From Bifidobacterium sp. ESL0728 (GTDB lineage: Bacteria; Actinomycetota; Actinomycetes; Actinomycetales; Bifidobacteriaceae), in assembly GCF_029392015.1 (NCBI RefSeq), contig NZ_CP113925.1:992001-1056000 (forward strand): a stretch of 64,000 bases of DNA, given 5' to 3'. How positions within the stretch are numbered: position 1 is the stretch's first letter; each line of letters starts with the position of its first letter. Made by a program: the position numbers and the translations under genes. This document shows, in pieces, positions 1-8,270 of the stretch. The notes under the pieces are model-generated. The model ran no database searches. It was not told where the DNA came from and saw only the letters and a list, made by a program, of their open reading frames with translations.

Positions 1-1319
1 AGCGGGAAGAGCTTGGCATGGTACTTGAGTTCCGAGACCTTGTGGCCCTGACGGATGAAGGCGCGGCGGAAGCGGAAGTGGCTGATGGCGATGCCGACCC
101 AGGCGATGAAACCGGTCAGGCCGGAAGCGGCGACCAGCCACATGTAGATTTTCTCGCCGAAAATGGAGGAACCGAATGTGGCCAGGGAGATGATGGTGGT
201 CACGATCAGCGAGGCCATCGGAATGCCATGTTTGGTGGTCCGTCCGAAAATCTTCGGGGCGTAGCCTTCCTCCGCCAGCGAGTAGAGCATGCGGGTGGAG
301 GCGTACATGCCGGAGTTGGCCGAAGACAGCACCGCTGTGAGCACGATGACGTTCATGACGCTGGCCGCGGCCGCGAGACCGGCCCTCTTGAACACCAGCG
401 TGAACGGGGACATGGCGATATCGCCGTTGGCCGCCGAAAGCAGGTTCGGGCTGGTGTAGGGGATGATCGCCGCGATGACGAAGATGGAGAGCATGTAGAA
501 GATCAGCAGGCGCCAGAAGACGCTGCGGATGGCCTTCGGTACCGCGTGTTCCGGATCCTCGGATTCACCGGCGGTCACGCCGATGAGCTCGGTGCCTTGG
601 AAGGAGAAGCCTGCGATGAGGAAGACACTCAGGATCGCAGGGAAGCCGCCGACGAACGGGGCGTCCTTATAGGTGAAATTGCTGAAGCCGACCGCCGGAT
701 GGAACATGATGCCGAAGATCATGCAGAAGCCGAGGATCAGGAAGATGATGACGGTGACCACTTTGATCAGCGAAAGCCAGTATTCCGTCTCGCCGAATGC
801 CGAGACCGTCAGTGCGTTGATCAGGAAGATGACCGCCAGCACCAGCATGCTCCAGACCCAGCCGGGGGTATGCGGCAGCCAGTATTGGATGAGCAGCGCG
901 GCGGTGGAGATGTCGACGGCGACGGTGATGGCCCAATTGAACCAATAGTTCCAGCCCATCGCGAAGCCGAGCGCCGGATCGACGTATTTGGCGTTGTAGG
1001 TGGCGAAGGAGCCCGAAACCGGCTGGTTGGTGGCCAGCTCGCCGAGGCTTGTCATCAAAAAGTAGACCATGATGCCCATGGCGATGTAAGCGACGAGCCC
1101 GCCGCCGGGGCCGGCCTTGGAGATGGTGGAGCCCGAGGTCATGAACAGACCTGTGCCGATGCATCCGCCAAGGGCGATCATCGAGACGTGACGCGTCTTC
1201 AAGTTGCGCTGCACCCCGTTGGATTTGGTGGGGATGGGGTGGATGGATGCTTCTTTGATTCCTGCGGGCCGGTCCGAAGGCGCGGTACCCGTATTGCTAT
1301 GCCCGGTTTTCGCCGACAT
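1..1319 (-). CDS. lysP: Lysine/amino-acid permease, APC superfamily (partial, 3' end off window)
   Basis: The reading frame is open from an ATG at 1319 to the window edge, about 439 residues, with the C-terminus missing. The protein has a hydrophilic N-terminus, then the APC-type first helix region (GGCIGTGLFMTSGSTI at about residues 51-66), followed by many hydrophobic segments. This is the AAT/LysP-like layout of a proton-coupled amino-acid importer in the cytoplasmic membrane. AGAGAGGA lies just upstream of the start as ribosome binding site. Lysine as substrate is inferred mainly from the lysine riboswitch directly upstream. The family call is firm; the exact substrate rests on that context. 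Confidence 0.85.
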   Translation of the reverse strand, partial: MSAKTGHSNTGTAPSDRPAGIKEASIHPIPTKSNGVQRNLKTRHVSMIALGGCIGTGLFMTSGSTISKAGPGGGLVAYIAMGIMVYFLMTSLGELATNQPVSGSFATYNAKYVDPALGFAMGWNYWFNWAITVAVDISTAALLIQYWLPHTPGWVWSMLVLAVIFLINALTVSAFGETEYWLSLIKVVTVIIFLILGFCMIFGIMFHPAVGFSNFTYKDAPFVGGFPAILSVFLIAGFSFQGTELIGVTAGESEDPEHAVPKAIRSVFWRLLIFYMLSIFVIAAIIPYTSPNLLSAANGDIAMSPFTLVFKRAGLAAAASVMNVIVLTAVLSSANSGMYASTRMLYSLAEEGYAPKIFGRTTKHGIPMASLIVTTIISLATFGSSIFGEKIYMWLVAASGLTGFIAWVGIAISHFRFRRAFIRQGHKVSELKYHAKLFP

Positions 1320-1320
1320 A

Positions 1321-1340
1321 TTTCCTCTCTCTATTGAGGA
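1321..1340 (-). promoter_or_regulatory. Shine-Dalgarno-sequestering hairpin of the lysine riboswitch
   Basis: On the minus strand TTCCTC pairs with GAGGAA across a short loop. The GAGGAA arm is part of the ribosome binding site of the permease. Just upstream, AGTCC and GGACT form a second small hairpin. No U-run terminator is seen, so control is probably at translation start. The alternative pairing that would free the site has not been worked out. Confidence 0.6.
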
Positions 1341-1428
1341 AGAAGTCCGATGAAGTGGACTCTACGTAACAATGCGGTTCCATGTGATCGGCTACGCATC
1401 ATCGCGAGATACCACCAATGCAATTCAT

Positions 1429-1605
1429 CGACAGCTCTCCACGGCCCTGACTTCCGGACCGTGACAGTCCCGGATTTGTTCGATCCGGACCCAACCTCTG
1501 GCGTATACCATCGCCAGCTGTTTCGGCTGAATCCCCTTTTGCCGGCACTCATGGACGCGGTATCGTCTTATGCCGGTTACTGATGGATTCAGCGACCTCT
1601 TCTAC
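1429..1605 (-). promoter_or_regulatory. Lysine riboswitch (L box) aptamer
   Basis: On the minus strand the segment holds the L-box blocks in the right order: an AGAGGTCGCTGA-type 5' block, AAAGGGGATTCAGCCGAA, GGTTGGGTCC, GACTGTCAC, and a closing TGGAGAGCTGTC. The pairing partners TCGCTGAATCC and GGATTCAGC are visible. This order is that of the lysine-binding aptamer known upstream of lysine biosynthesis and transport genes. It lies about 110 nt before the permease start. The call is by motif only; no covariance search was possible. Confidence 0.88.
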
Positions 1606-1723
1606 GATTAATGAATAGGTGAAACTATAGGAGATTTTCAGGACAAATGATGAGTATTGTCCACCGATAGCCACCATGATGCCGTATTCGGTTCATTGAT
1701 TTGTTTCCTCGTTGATCGGCTGG

Positions 1724-3049
1724 TTACAGATTTCGTACGATTCCGATGAACAGTGGGACTCCGTCAGGCGTGTCGTATTCATAGAGGAACGGATGGTCAA
1801 CAATGAATGGTTCAGATTTGTCTATTCCTGGATTTGGCGCGGTGGTCTTATCGATTTTGGTGTATGCGGCAGCTTTGACGCCGGTTTCGCTCACGTCAAT
1901 GCTGGTGCCTTGGATGATTTGACCGATGTAGAGGGGCTCTTGGTTGTTGGTCATTTTGGAAAAATTCGCGCGTGATGGGTTGAAAGCGGAACGAATGCCG
2001 AGCTTTTTTAAAATTGATATTGAATCCTCGAACGTATTGGCTATCTTGAACTTCGGAAGACTGAGATCGACTTCGGTTGGTTCGCTTTTCGCGTTGAACA
2101 TGGCGCGTAGCGAGTCGGTTTTTCCTGCCAGGTCGTTTGCCGCTGTTTTTTGGTCGGGTAGCACGATTTTCAGTTTTGATCCGTCGTCGAATGCTTTGTC
2201 GAGGCGCCTGAACCCTTTGCCTCTGGCCATATCCATCGTTCCGCTCTGGCCCATCATGGAGACCTTCGAGTCTCCTTTCTCTCCATGGAACGGTTGGTCG
2301 GATGTGTTGTCCGCGTCGAATGGGTCTTGCCATTTCCCGTTTGCATACACGGTGTTGAGGAGCGTCAGGATTGCGTCGTCAGGAGTGAAATTAGGCTTGA
2401 GAATCCCGTGAGTTTTCCTATCCACCCATGAGCTCATTTGCCCAGAGGCATCGCCTGAGACCGTTTTCATCTCAGCGTCGAAGCCATGTTTCATATCCTT
2501 CTTGAAATCCTTGTCGAGGGAATGTCCTTTCTGAATCCATATCGAATTGTCGGTCTGCATCTTTGATTTGCCATGACGTCTGCCGTTGATGGAGAGCATG
2601 AGTGAATGATAATCGTCTGTGTTGGGCTGTTTATCGTCGTTGAGGGCAGCCTGCATTTCGTTTTTCGTAGTGCCGGCAGCTCCCTGTTCGGCCATGGAAA
2701 GTGCCGTCCACATCGAGGCGGGGGAATAGTTGGTATTGCCTTTGTCGTCAGACAAGTCTTGGCCGGTAAGAAAAAGTGAGGAGCTGCTGTACGCAAATTG
2801 TTGGACGCTGGCTTTGGCGGTTTTACTCGGTGGCGTTGCTTTGGGGTGGAGGATTAGCGCCCATGTCCCGTATGATGCTGCGATGAGGAGAGCCACGATG
2901 ACGCACACGCTGACTATTCGGGTGGGGATACGTGAAAATCGGTGTCGGCGTTGTGGAACTACGATCTCTGGATCGTGTGGTGTTGAGGAAGATGCTGTTG
3001 GTTTGTGAAGGCGTTGCGCGTTGGAGCCTTTCTTGTCGTGATGTTTCAT
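1724..3049 (-). CDS. Membrane-anchored serpin (serine protease inhibitor)
   Basis: The 441-residue protein has a basic cytoplasmic N-terminus, one membrane segment at about residues 42-65 (SVCVIVALLIAASYGTWALI) and a full serpin domain outside the cell. Serpin landmarks include NYSPASMWTALSMAEQGA, NTVYANGKWQDPF, the hinge VSETGVKAAAYTK and the C-terminal DHPFLYEYDT...GVPLFIGIVRNL. Serpins trap target proteases covalently after cleavage of the reactive loop; bifidobacterial members act on elastase-like host proteases. The loop here has bulky and charged residues (Y, K) after the AAA hinge and then KTTAPNP, so the scissile bond is probably near T-A or A-P. That placement is inference. Confidence 0.93.
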   Translation of the reverse strand: MKHHDKKGSNAQRLHKPTASSSTPHDPEIVVPQRRHRFSRIPTRIVSVCVIVALLIAASYGTWALILHPKATPPSKTAKASVQQFAYSSSSLFLTGQDLSDDKGNTNYSPASMWTALSMAEQGAAGTTKNEMQAALNDDKQPNTDDYHSLMLSINGRRHGKSKMQTDNSIWIQKGHSLDKDFKKDMKHGFDAEMKTVSGDASGQMSSWVDRKTHGILKPNFTPDDAILTLLNTVYANGKWQDPFDADNTSDQPFHGEKGDSKVSMMGQSGTMDMARGKGFRRLDKAFDDGSKLKIVLPDQKTAANDLAGKTDSLRAMFNAKSEPTEVDLSLPKFKIANTFEDSISILKKLGIRSAFNPSRANFSKMTNNQEPLYIGQIIQGTSIDVSETGVKAAAYTKIDKTTAPNPGIDKSEPFIVDHPFLYEYDTPDGVPLFIGIVRNL

Positions 3050-3613
3050 GATGCGTTCCCGCCTGCTGAAAGTGGCATATTTCTTCGTCTGTGTTCTTCT
3101 GTCGTCGGTGATGCTGCCGTTGCTCGTCGATAACGATTGATTTCTATTCTAATAAGCTATCACTTCGATTCCGATAGAGACTGATGGCCCGGTTCTTGTT
3201 GCCGAATCTTCGAATGAATGGCTTGGAAGCTGTCTTGTCTCAATCGACTCAGCTTGCTTTAATCAGCATGTCGGCGGCGGTCGGCGTTGTCAATGTTCCA
3301 TTACAATCGAAAACGAATAATTTGTGATGCTCGTTGTCGTCGGGCTTATTTATATGTTCGGCTCAATCGTACATTGAGCCGTTCACGGCATGAGTCGATT
3401 CGATTGTTTACCTGATACGATTGGATGGTTCGCAACTCCGATGGCCGTTGACTGCTCTGATTCACTCGGTGAGATTGTTCATTAGAACCGTCAGGAATCG
3501 GATAGCGTTGCGGTTCCTGCCCTTGAAGCGTGGAGCTATCTTTTGGCAAACTGGGCGTTCGCGTACTGTGTGGAGCGAATCGCTTTCGTCCGCTTTGCCG
3601 CTAGACTTGAAGT
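3050..3613. other. Divergent intergenic region between serpin and ychF
   Basis: About 560 bases lie between two genes that point away from each other, so both promoters should be here. The part next to the serpin is AT-rich. A TAGACT sequence at 3602-3607 sits six bases before the ychF ATG. I see no RNA gene, repeat or convincing ORF. Confidence 0.5.
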
Positions 3614-4702
3614 ATGTCTTTAACTATCGGAATCGTCGGTCTGCCGAATGTCGGCAAGTCCACCATGTTCAATGCCCTGACCCGCAACAACGTGCTTGCG
3701 GAAAACTACCCGTTCGCCACCATCGAGCCGAACACCGGCATCGTGCCGTTGCCCGACAAGCGTCTTCCCATGCTCGCCAAGCTGGTTGGTACCGAGAAGA
3801 TCGTGCCGGCCACCGTCACCTTCGTCGACATCGCCGGCATTGTCAAGGGCGCCTCCGAGGGCGAGGGATTGGGCAACAAGTTCCTGGCCAACATCCGCGA
3901 GGCCGACGCGATCTGCGAGGTCGTGCGCGCTTTCAAGGACGACGATATCGTTCACGTCAACGGCAAGGTCGACCCGTCCGATGATATCGACACCATCAAC
4001 ACCGAGTTGATGCTCGCCGACCTGCAGACCATCGAGAACGCGCTGCCGAAGCTCGAGAAGGAGCTGCGTGGCAAGAAGGTCACCCAGGAATACATGGACG
4101 CGGTCAAGAAGGCGCAGTCCATTCTGAGCGAGGGAGAGACCATCGACCACGCCGCTTCCGCCGGCAAGATCGACAAGGCCGACATCTACGACCTGCATCT
4201 GATGACCGCCAAGCCGTTCATCTACGTTTTTAACGTCGATGACAATGAGCTCAATGACAAGGATTTCCAGAAGCAGCTTGCCGATTCCGTAGCTCCTGCG
4301 CAGTCGATTTTCCTCAATGCCCAGTTCGAGTCCGATCTCACCGACCTTGACGAGGCCGATGCTCGCGAGATGCTCACCGATGCCGGCTTGAAGGAATCCG
4401 GCCTCGACCAGCTGGCTCGTGTCGGTTTTGACGTGCTTGGCCTGCAGACTTTCCTCACCGCCGGTGTCAAGGAGGTGCGCGCCTGGCAGATTCATCAAGG
4501 TTGGACCGCCCCGCAGGCCGCCGGCGTCATCCACAGCGATTTCGAGCGTGGCTTCATCAAGGCCGACATCGTCTCCTACGACGATTTCGTCGCCGCCAAC
4601 GGCAGCATGAACGAGATCAAGGAGGAAGGCAAGCTCCGTCAGGAGGGCCGCGACTACGTGATGCAAGACGGCGACATCGTAGACTTCAAGTTCAACGTGT
4701 GA
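3614..4702 (+). CDS. ychF: YchF/OLA1-family redox-regulated ATPase
   Basis: The 362-residue length is the family norm. The P-loop GLPNVGKST is at residues 9-17, the switch region FATIEPNTG follows, and the G4 position reads NVDD instead of NKxD, the change that goes with ATP rather than GTP preference in this family. The C-terminal TGS domain ends in QEGRDYVMQDGDIVDFKFNV. YchF binds ribosomes and is linked to translation and oxidative stress. The first ATG is used although there is no ribosome binding site; a -10-like TAGACT lies six bases before it, so the transcript may be leaderless. Confidence 0.96.
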   Translation: MSLTIGIVGLPNVGKSTMFNALTRNNVLAENYPFATIEPNTGIVPLPDKRLPMLAKLVGTEKIVPATVTFVDIAGIVKGASEGEGLGNKFLANIREADAICEVVRAFKDDDIVHVNGKVDPSDDIDTINTELMLADLQTIENALPKLEKELRGKKVTQEYMDAVKKAQSILSEGETIDHAASAGKIDKADIYDLHLMTAKPFIYVFNVDDNELNDKDFQKQLADSVAPAQSIFLNAQFESDLTDLDEADAREMLTDAGLKESGLDQLARVGFDVLGLQTFLTAGVKEVRAWQIHQGWTAPQAAGVIHSDFERGFIKADIVSYDDFVAANGSMNEIKEEGKLRQEGRDYVMQDGDIVDFKFNV

Positions 4703-4820
4703 GCTGACAATAGTCTGATTTTTAAGAGTGGTTCGGTATTTTTATAAGTGTCGAAACACTCTTGTTATTCTGAAACTAATCGGTTCAATTGTACAATTAA
4801 CTGCAGGAGATATCTTATGC

Positions 4821-5129
4821 ATGAAGAAAAATGGCATTATATATGCGGATACCTCCATTGAAGAGTTAATGATTAAGTCCATGCGCGTGACTGACGACCA
4901 TATCATGCTGATTACGTTCTCTACTGGGGAAACGCGGCTATGCGATTTCACAGAGCTGTTCGACAAGATTCCCGCTTTCGAACCGTTGCGCGATGATAAA
5001 GTGTTTGAAAACGTCAAGGTCGTGCATGGCATCCCGATGTGGCAAAACGGCAGCGTCAATATTTCTCCGACTTACTTATACGAGCATTCTTACAAATATG
5101 ACTCTCAAGGTGAGTTAGTCTCTGCTTGA
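4821..5129 (+). CDS. DUF2442-family small protein
   Basis: A 102-residue protein starting MKKNGIIYADT. The start at 4821 is chosen over the earlier in-frame ATG because GGAGA lies ten bases upstream. The region VTDDHIMLITFSTGETRLCDFTELF fits DUF2442, a family of unknown function often found beside mobile or toxin-antitoxin genes. It opens an AT-richer stretch that continues through the GIY-YIG and HipBA genes. No function is claimed. Confidence 0.75.
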   Translation: MKKNGIIYADTSIEELMIKSMRVTDDHIMLITFSTGETRLCDFTELFDKIPAFEPLRDDKVFENVKVVHGIPMWQNGSVNISPTYLYEHSYKYDSQGELVSA

Positions 5130-5142
5130 CTTTGTTTTATTG

Positions 5143-5181
5143 AGTTGGTGGTACTGGGTTCACAAACCAATGCCACCAACT
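5143..5181. terminator. Hairpin between convergent genes
   Basis: AGTTGGTGG and CCACCAACT form a nine-pair stem between the DUF2442 gene (plus) and the GIY-YIG gene (minus). It likely ends transcription from one or both sides. A clear T-run is lacking. Confidence 0.5.
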
Positions 5182-5214
5182 TGACCAAATAACTATCACA
5201 AGAATGAGAGTTGT

Positions 5215-6153
5215 TTATATTTCGTTATCGTCACTTCCGGTGTTATAGCCATGAGGGCATTCGTCATTTTCGTTATAGATTGAACTCAATGTTTCCATCC
5301 ACCAATGTTCACGGTCAATGACTTGTTGGTCACTTGTTTTTGAGTCAAAAATGTCAAGTATTGAATATTGGAAGTTATCTTCTATGTATTTTTTACCTTC
5401 TGGCTGATTGGCGACGAGCTTTTTTAGCTGCTTGTTTCCTCCTGTATGATCGCCATCTACATATTCTTCCCAGCGATGCAATAGCCCCTTATCTGCGCTG
5501 TTTTCAGCATAGGCGGAGCCGACATAGTGATATCCAGTCCGCTTGTCTGTTTGTAAATAGACTGCTTTAATGCCTTTTAACGCTCCTTGCCATTCTTCAT
5601 TATTTATTGCGGCTTTCAGCTCTTCGAACGACAGTCTGACATTATGAAATCCGGGGAATGGCTTTGCGGAAACGGGAGATTCGCTGATCTTTTCTACGGT
5701 CATAGTGTCTATAAAGCGTTGCCGAATATTATCTTTGGCGAGATTATTGATGAATTGAGTATCCCCTGGCCTTTTCTTGTATTTAACTACGAGACGCGCA
5801 TCATACGGTTTAAGCCTTTCTATCTCATTCCTGTTATAAATTTCTGTGTCACCGGCTTTGTGATTTTTGATTTCTCCAACTTCAAAGGCTCCAATGAAAA
5901 GCCATTTTTCACGATTGTCTGGATCCAGTTGAATGAATTGAAGGACTTTGTGTGCGTGCAACTGGCCGACTGCTTTCTTGTTGGGCCATTTCCTCGTAAA
6001 AGCCCAGTCAAGAAGATATTCTTTATCAAAATAATATTGGTCGACTACATTGAACCAAGATCCTGTTTGATTAAGACGAACTTCATATTCTTTCAATTCT
6101 TCATCTGATATATTCAACAAATCAAAGACGTGGATTGGATCGTAATTTTCCAT
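5215..6153 (-). CDS. GIY-YIG nuclease-domain protein
   Basis: A 312-residue protein. The start at 6153 (MENYDPIHVF) has AAAGGAGC just upstream and is preferred to an ATG nine codons earlier. The C-terminal third carries a GIY-YIG pattern: AVYLQTDKRTGYHYVGSA with the two Tyr-containing strands, an Arg in HRWEEY, a Glu in DREHWW and a final GYN. These match the catalytic residues of the fold. The N-terminal 190 residues are a separate domain (FIGAFEVGEI, PFPGFHNVRLSFEEL) as seen in GIY-YIG proteins of restriction-like or mobile origin. It is AT-rich compared with its neighbours, which suggests transfer. Confidence 0.85.
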   Translation of the reverse strand: MENYDPIHVFDLLNISDEELKEYEVRLNQTGSWFNVVDQYYFDKEYLLDWAFTRKWPNKKAVGQLHAHKVLQFIQLDPDNREKWLFIGAFEVGEIKNHKAGDTEIYNRNEIERLKPYDARLVVKYKKRPGDTQFINNLAKDNIRQRFIDTMTVEKISESPVSAKPFPGFHNVRLSFEELKAAINNEEWQGALKGIKAVYLQTDKRTGYHYVGSAYAENSADKGLLHRWEEYVDGDHTGGNKQLKKLVANQPEGKKYIEDNFQYSILDIFDSKTSDQQVIDREHWWMETLSSIYNENDECPHGYNTGSDDNEI

Positions 6154-6287
6154 ATTGCTCCTTTGCGTTTTTCTAATCATCTTCGTATTATGGTTAAAAT
6201 TGTAATCTAAATGACGGTCAAAAACTTCAAAAACACAGGAAGAGAATGTGTAAATTTTCTTTATACTTAATCATTATTTTTCTGTAG

Positions 6288-6293
6288 TATAAT
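6288..6293 (+). promoter_or_regulatory. Candidate -10 box of hipBA
   Basis: A perfect TATAAT within an AT-rich stretch, about 45 bases before the hipB start. No good -35 box is spaced correctly, so this is a weak call. Confidence 0.4.
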
Positions 6294-6338
6294 CAACTTA
6301 AACTATAGAATGCTAATGCTTAAATTGGTTGATGAACA

Positions 6339-6629
6339 ATGAAATATACGCCTACTACCACGAAACGAGACTTGCGGATTATCGGGGAACATTTTGCGAC
6401 GCAGCGTAAGCTGCTGGGGCTGCGGGTCAGTGATGTGGCCAAGCGTGCGGGGATTAGCGAAACTACTGTGACCAATCTTGAGCATGGGAGGCCGGTACGC
6501 TCTGATGCGCTGATTACCGTTGCCCGCATACTTCAGCTGGCCGATTACATGGTCAAGGCCGCTGACCCGTATTCGCATGACTTGGGCATGGTTCGCGCCA
6601 CCCAGATTCTGCCAAAACGAGTGCGCTAA
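6339..6629 (+). CDS. hipB: HipB-like antitoxin, XRE-family HTH
   Basis: A 96-residue protein with an XRE-type helix-turn-helix: LRIIGEHFATQRKLLGLRVSDVAKRAGISETTVTNLEHG, then SDALITVARILQL. HipB proteins bind operators at their own promoter and neutralise the HipA kinase. It precedes a hipA-like gene in the same direction, which supports the call. A gap of about 300 bases separates the two, unlike the overlapping arrangement usual for hipBA. It could also be an unrelated XRE regulator. Confidence 0.8.
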   Translation: MKYTPTTTKRDLRIIGEHFATQRKLLGLRVSDVAKRAGISETTVTNLEHGRPVRSDALITVARILQLADYMVKAADPYSHDLGMVRATQILPKRVR

Positions 6630-6930
6630 CTGGAATAAGTTTTTAAATGGCAATAATAAGAAACCACGTTTCGACCAAGTCTGTGAGATATGCATAGGAA
6701 ATATTCCAAATAAAAGAATTAAAGAATTTATATTTCCCTAGCCGTAGAAGTAATCAGGACACAATTGTTTTAATGGGGAGGTTTAGAATTTTGCAAGGCA
6801 GATGCAGGAATCAGGATTTATTTCCGAATATAGACGAAGGCCCATTAGACTGGTAGTTGTCTTGTTGTAGCAACGTGCAATAGCAGTTGAATAAATCGGT
6901 CAATACGCGAAGAGAACGGAGGTGGAAGCT
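6630..6930. other. Gap inside the hipBA pair
   Basis: About 300 AT-rich bases between hipB and hipA. I find no ORF with a ribosome binding site and no strong terminator hairpin. It may hold a second promoter for hipA or be the trace of a lost gene. Confidence 0.35.
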
Positions 6931-8151
6931 ATGAGTCAGCAACAAGTTGAAGTCCTTACCACAGTTGGGAACGGCAAAGAGCTGACTGCCGGGACGCTGT
7001 ATTTCAACGGCCCCAGCTCCACCTTCAGATACAGCTCTGATTATGTTGACAATCCAGACTCATTCGACCTTGCTCCCAGCCTTCCTCGTTCACTTTCACC
7101 ATTCGTTTTCGCTGGTTTGGGCCCGTTTTCTGATGCGGCTCCCGATCGGTGGGGAAGAAAACTGCTTGAGCGCAACCGTAAGCGCCGCAATCTGCCGGAG
7201 TCCGAATATCTATTGGGCGTCAATGACGTGACCCGTCAGGGTGCGGTCAGATTTTTTTCGGACGGAAAAGCGCTCGCGGGCAATGAAGGTGTTCCGGTGC
7301 TCACGGATTTGTCGGGATTGCTGGACACAGCCGATGCGGTCGAGGAGAATCGGGAAGTCGACGATACCGCCTTGCGTAGGCTCTATCGCGCAACGGGTTC
7401 ACTGGGTGGTGCCCGCCCGAAGGCATCGGTGTTCGATCGTAACGCCCTGTGGCTGGCCAAATTCCCGAAGCCTGACGGTGACGATTGGGACGTCATCGGT
7501 TGGGAAGCGGTGACGTTGGAACTTGCCGAGCAGGCCGGAATTGATGTGCCAGAGCATCGTGTCGCGAACATCAAGGATTCGAACAATCAGCAGCGGACGG
7601 TTCTTCTGACCAAACGTTTTGATCGTGGCGAGGGCACTCAGCCTGAGAAGTTACAGCGGATTCCCTATATTTCCGCCATGACGGCTCTAGAGGCGAAAGA
7701 CGGGGAAGGCGGCGATTGGCTGGACTTGGTCGAGTTCGCGCGTCAGATCGGTGTCGATACCCGCCAGCTTTGGCAACGTGCCATGTTCGGCGCGGTCATC
7801 GGTAATCTTGACGATCATTTGCGCAACCACGGTTTTCTGCGTTCACCGAAGGATTGGCAGCTTTCGCCCGCGTTCGATTTGAATCCCGAACCTTATCAGG
7901 GTGAGGCGGATGACCGGCATCAGCTTGCGCTTTTTGGCGATGAGCATGTGAACGGCACGGCATTGACGAGCGATGAGGCATTGGATCTGTTTGGCATTTC
8001 GCGGCAGGAATCGCGGGATTACGCGGGAACTCTGGGTTCTGTTATGAAGCAGGCCATTCCGAGAGCCAGATTGCGACACATCGATAGTCGTTCCGTTTCG
8101 GTTATGGAATCAAGGTTCGAACACGCCCAAGAGCAGCTGGCGGAGCTTTAA
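6931..8151 (+). CDS. hipA: HipA-family Ser/Thr kinase toxin
   Basis: A 406-residue protein. The ATG at 6931 is chosen because GGAGG lies eight bases upstream; a GTG nine bases earlier overlaps that site. HipA landmarks are present: an N-terminal domain with FAGLGPFSDAAPDRWG, the glycine-rich GSLGGARPKA, the catalytic NLDDHLRNHGF and the metal-binding SPAFDLNP. HipA kinases stop growth by phosphorylating targets such as glutamyl-tRNA synthetase. Catalytic residues look intact, so this should be an active toxin held by HipB. Confidence 0.9.
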   Translation: MSQQQVEVLTTVGNGKELTAGTLYFNGPSSTFRYSSDYVDNPDSFDLAPSLPRSLSPFVFAGLGPFSDAAPDRWGRKLLERNRKRRNLPESEYLLGVNDVTRQGAVRFFSDGKALAGNEGVPVLTDLSGLLDTADAVEENREVDDTALRRLYRATGSLGGARPKASVFDRNALWLAKFPKPDGDDWDVIGWEAVTLELAEQAGIDVPEHRVANIKDSNNQQRTVLLTKRFDRGEGTQPEKLQRIPYISAMTALEAKDGEGGDWLDLVEFARQIGVDTRQLWQRAMFGAVIGNLDDHLRNHGFLRSPKDWQLSPAFDLNPEPYQGEADDRHQLALFGDEHVNGTALTSDEALDLFGISRQESRDYAGTLGSVMKQAIPRARLRHIDSRSVSVMESRFEHAQEQLAEL

Positions 8152-8270
8152 ATTCTGAAATTTCGCAGTCAATTATTCGCTCTGTCCGCGTAAATCGGTT
8201 TTGTGGCATGATAATGAAGGTGATGGTTCATCAATAACGATGGACGTTAAACTTTTCGAAAGGAATCGAT

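Noticed and set aside
18..1337. Long plus-strand open frame of 439 codons
   Set aside because: It is the antisense of the permease. Its translation is Asp/Gly/His/Arg-rich without a fold, while the minus-strand frame is a clear transporter.
3620..4666. Long minus-strand open frame opposite ychF
   Set aside because: Shadow of a high-GC coding gene; the plus frame carries all YchF motifs.
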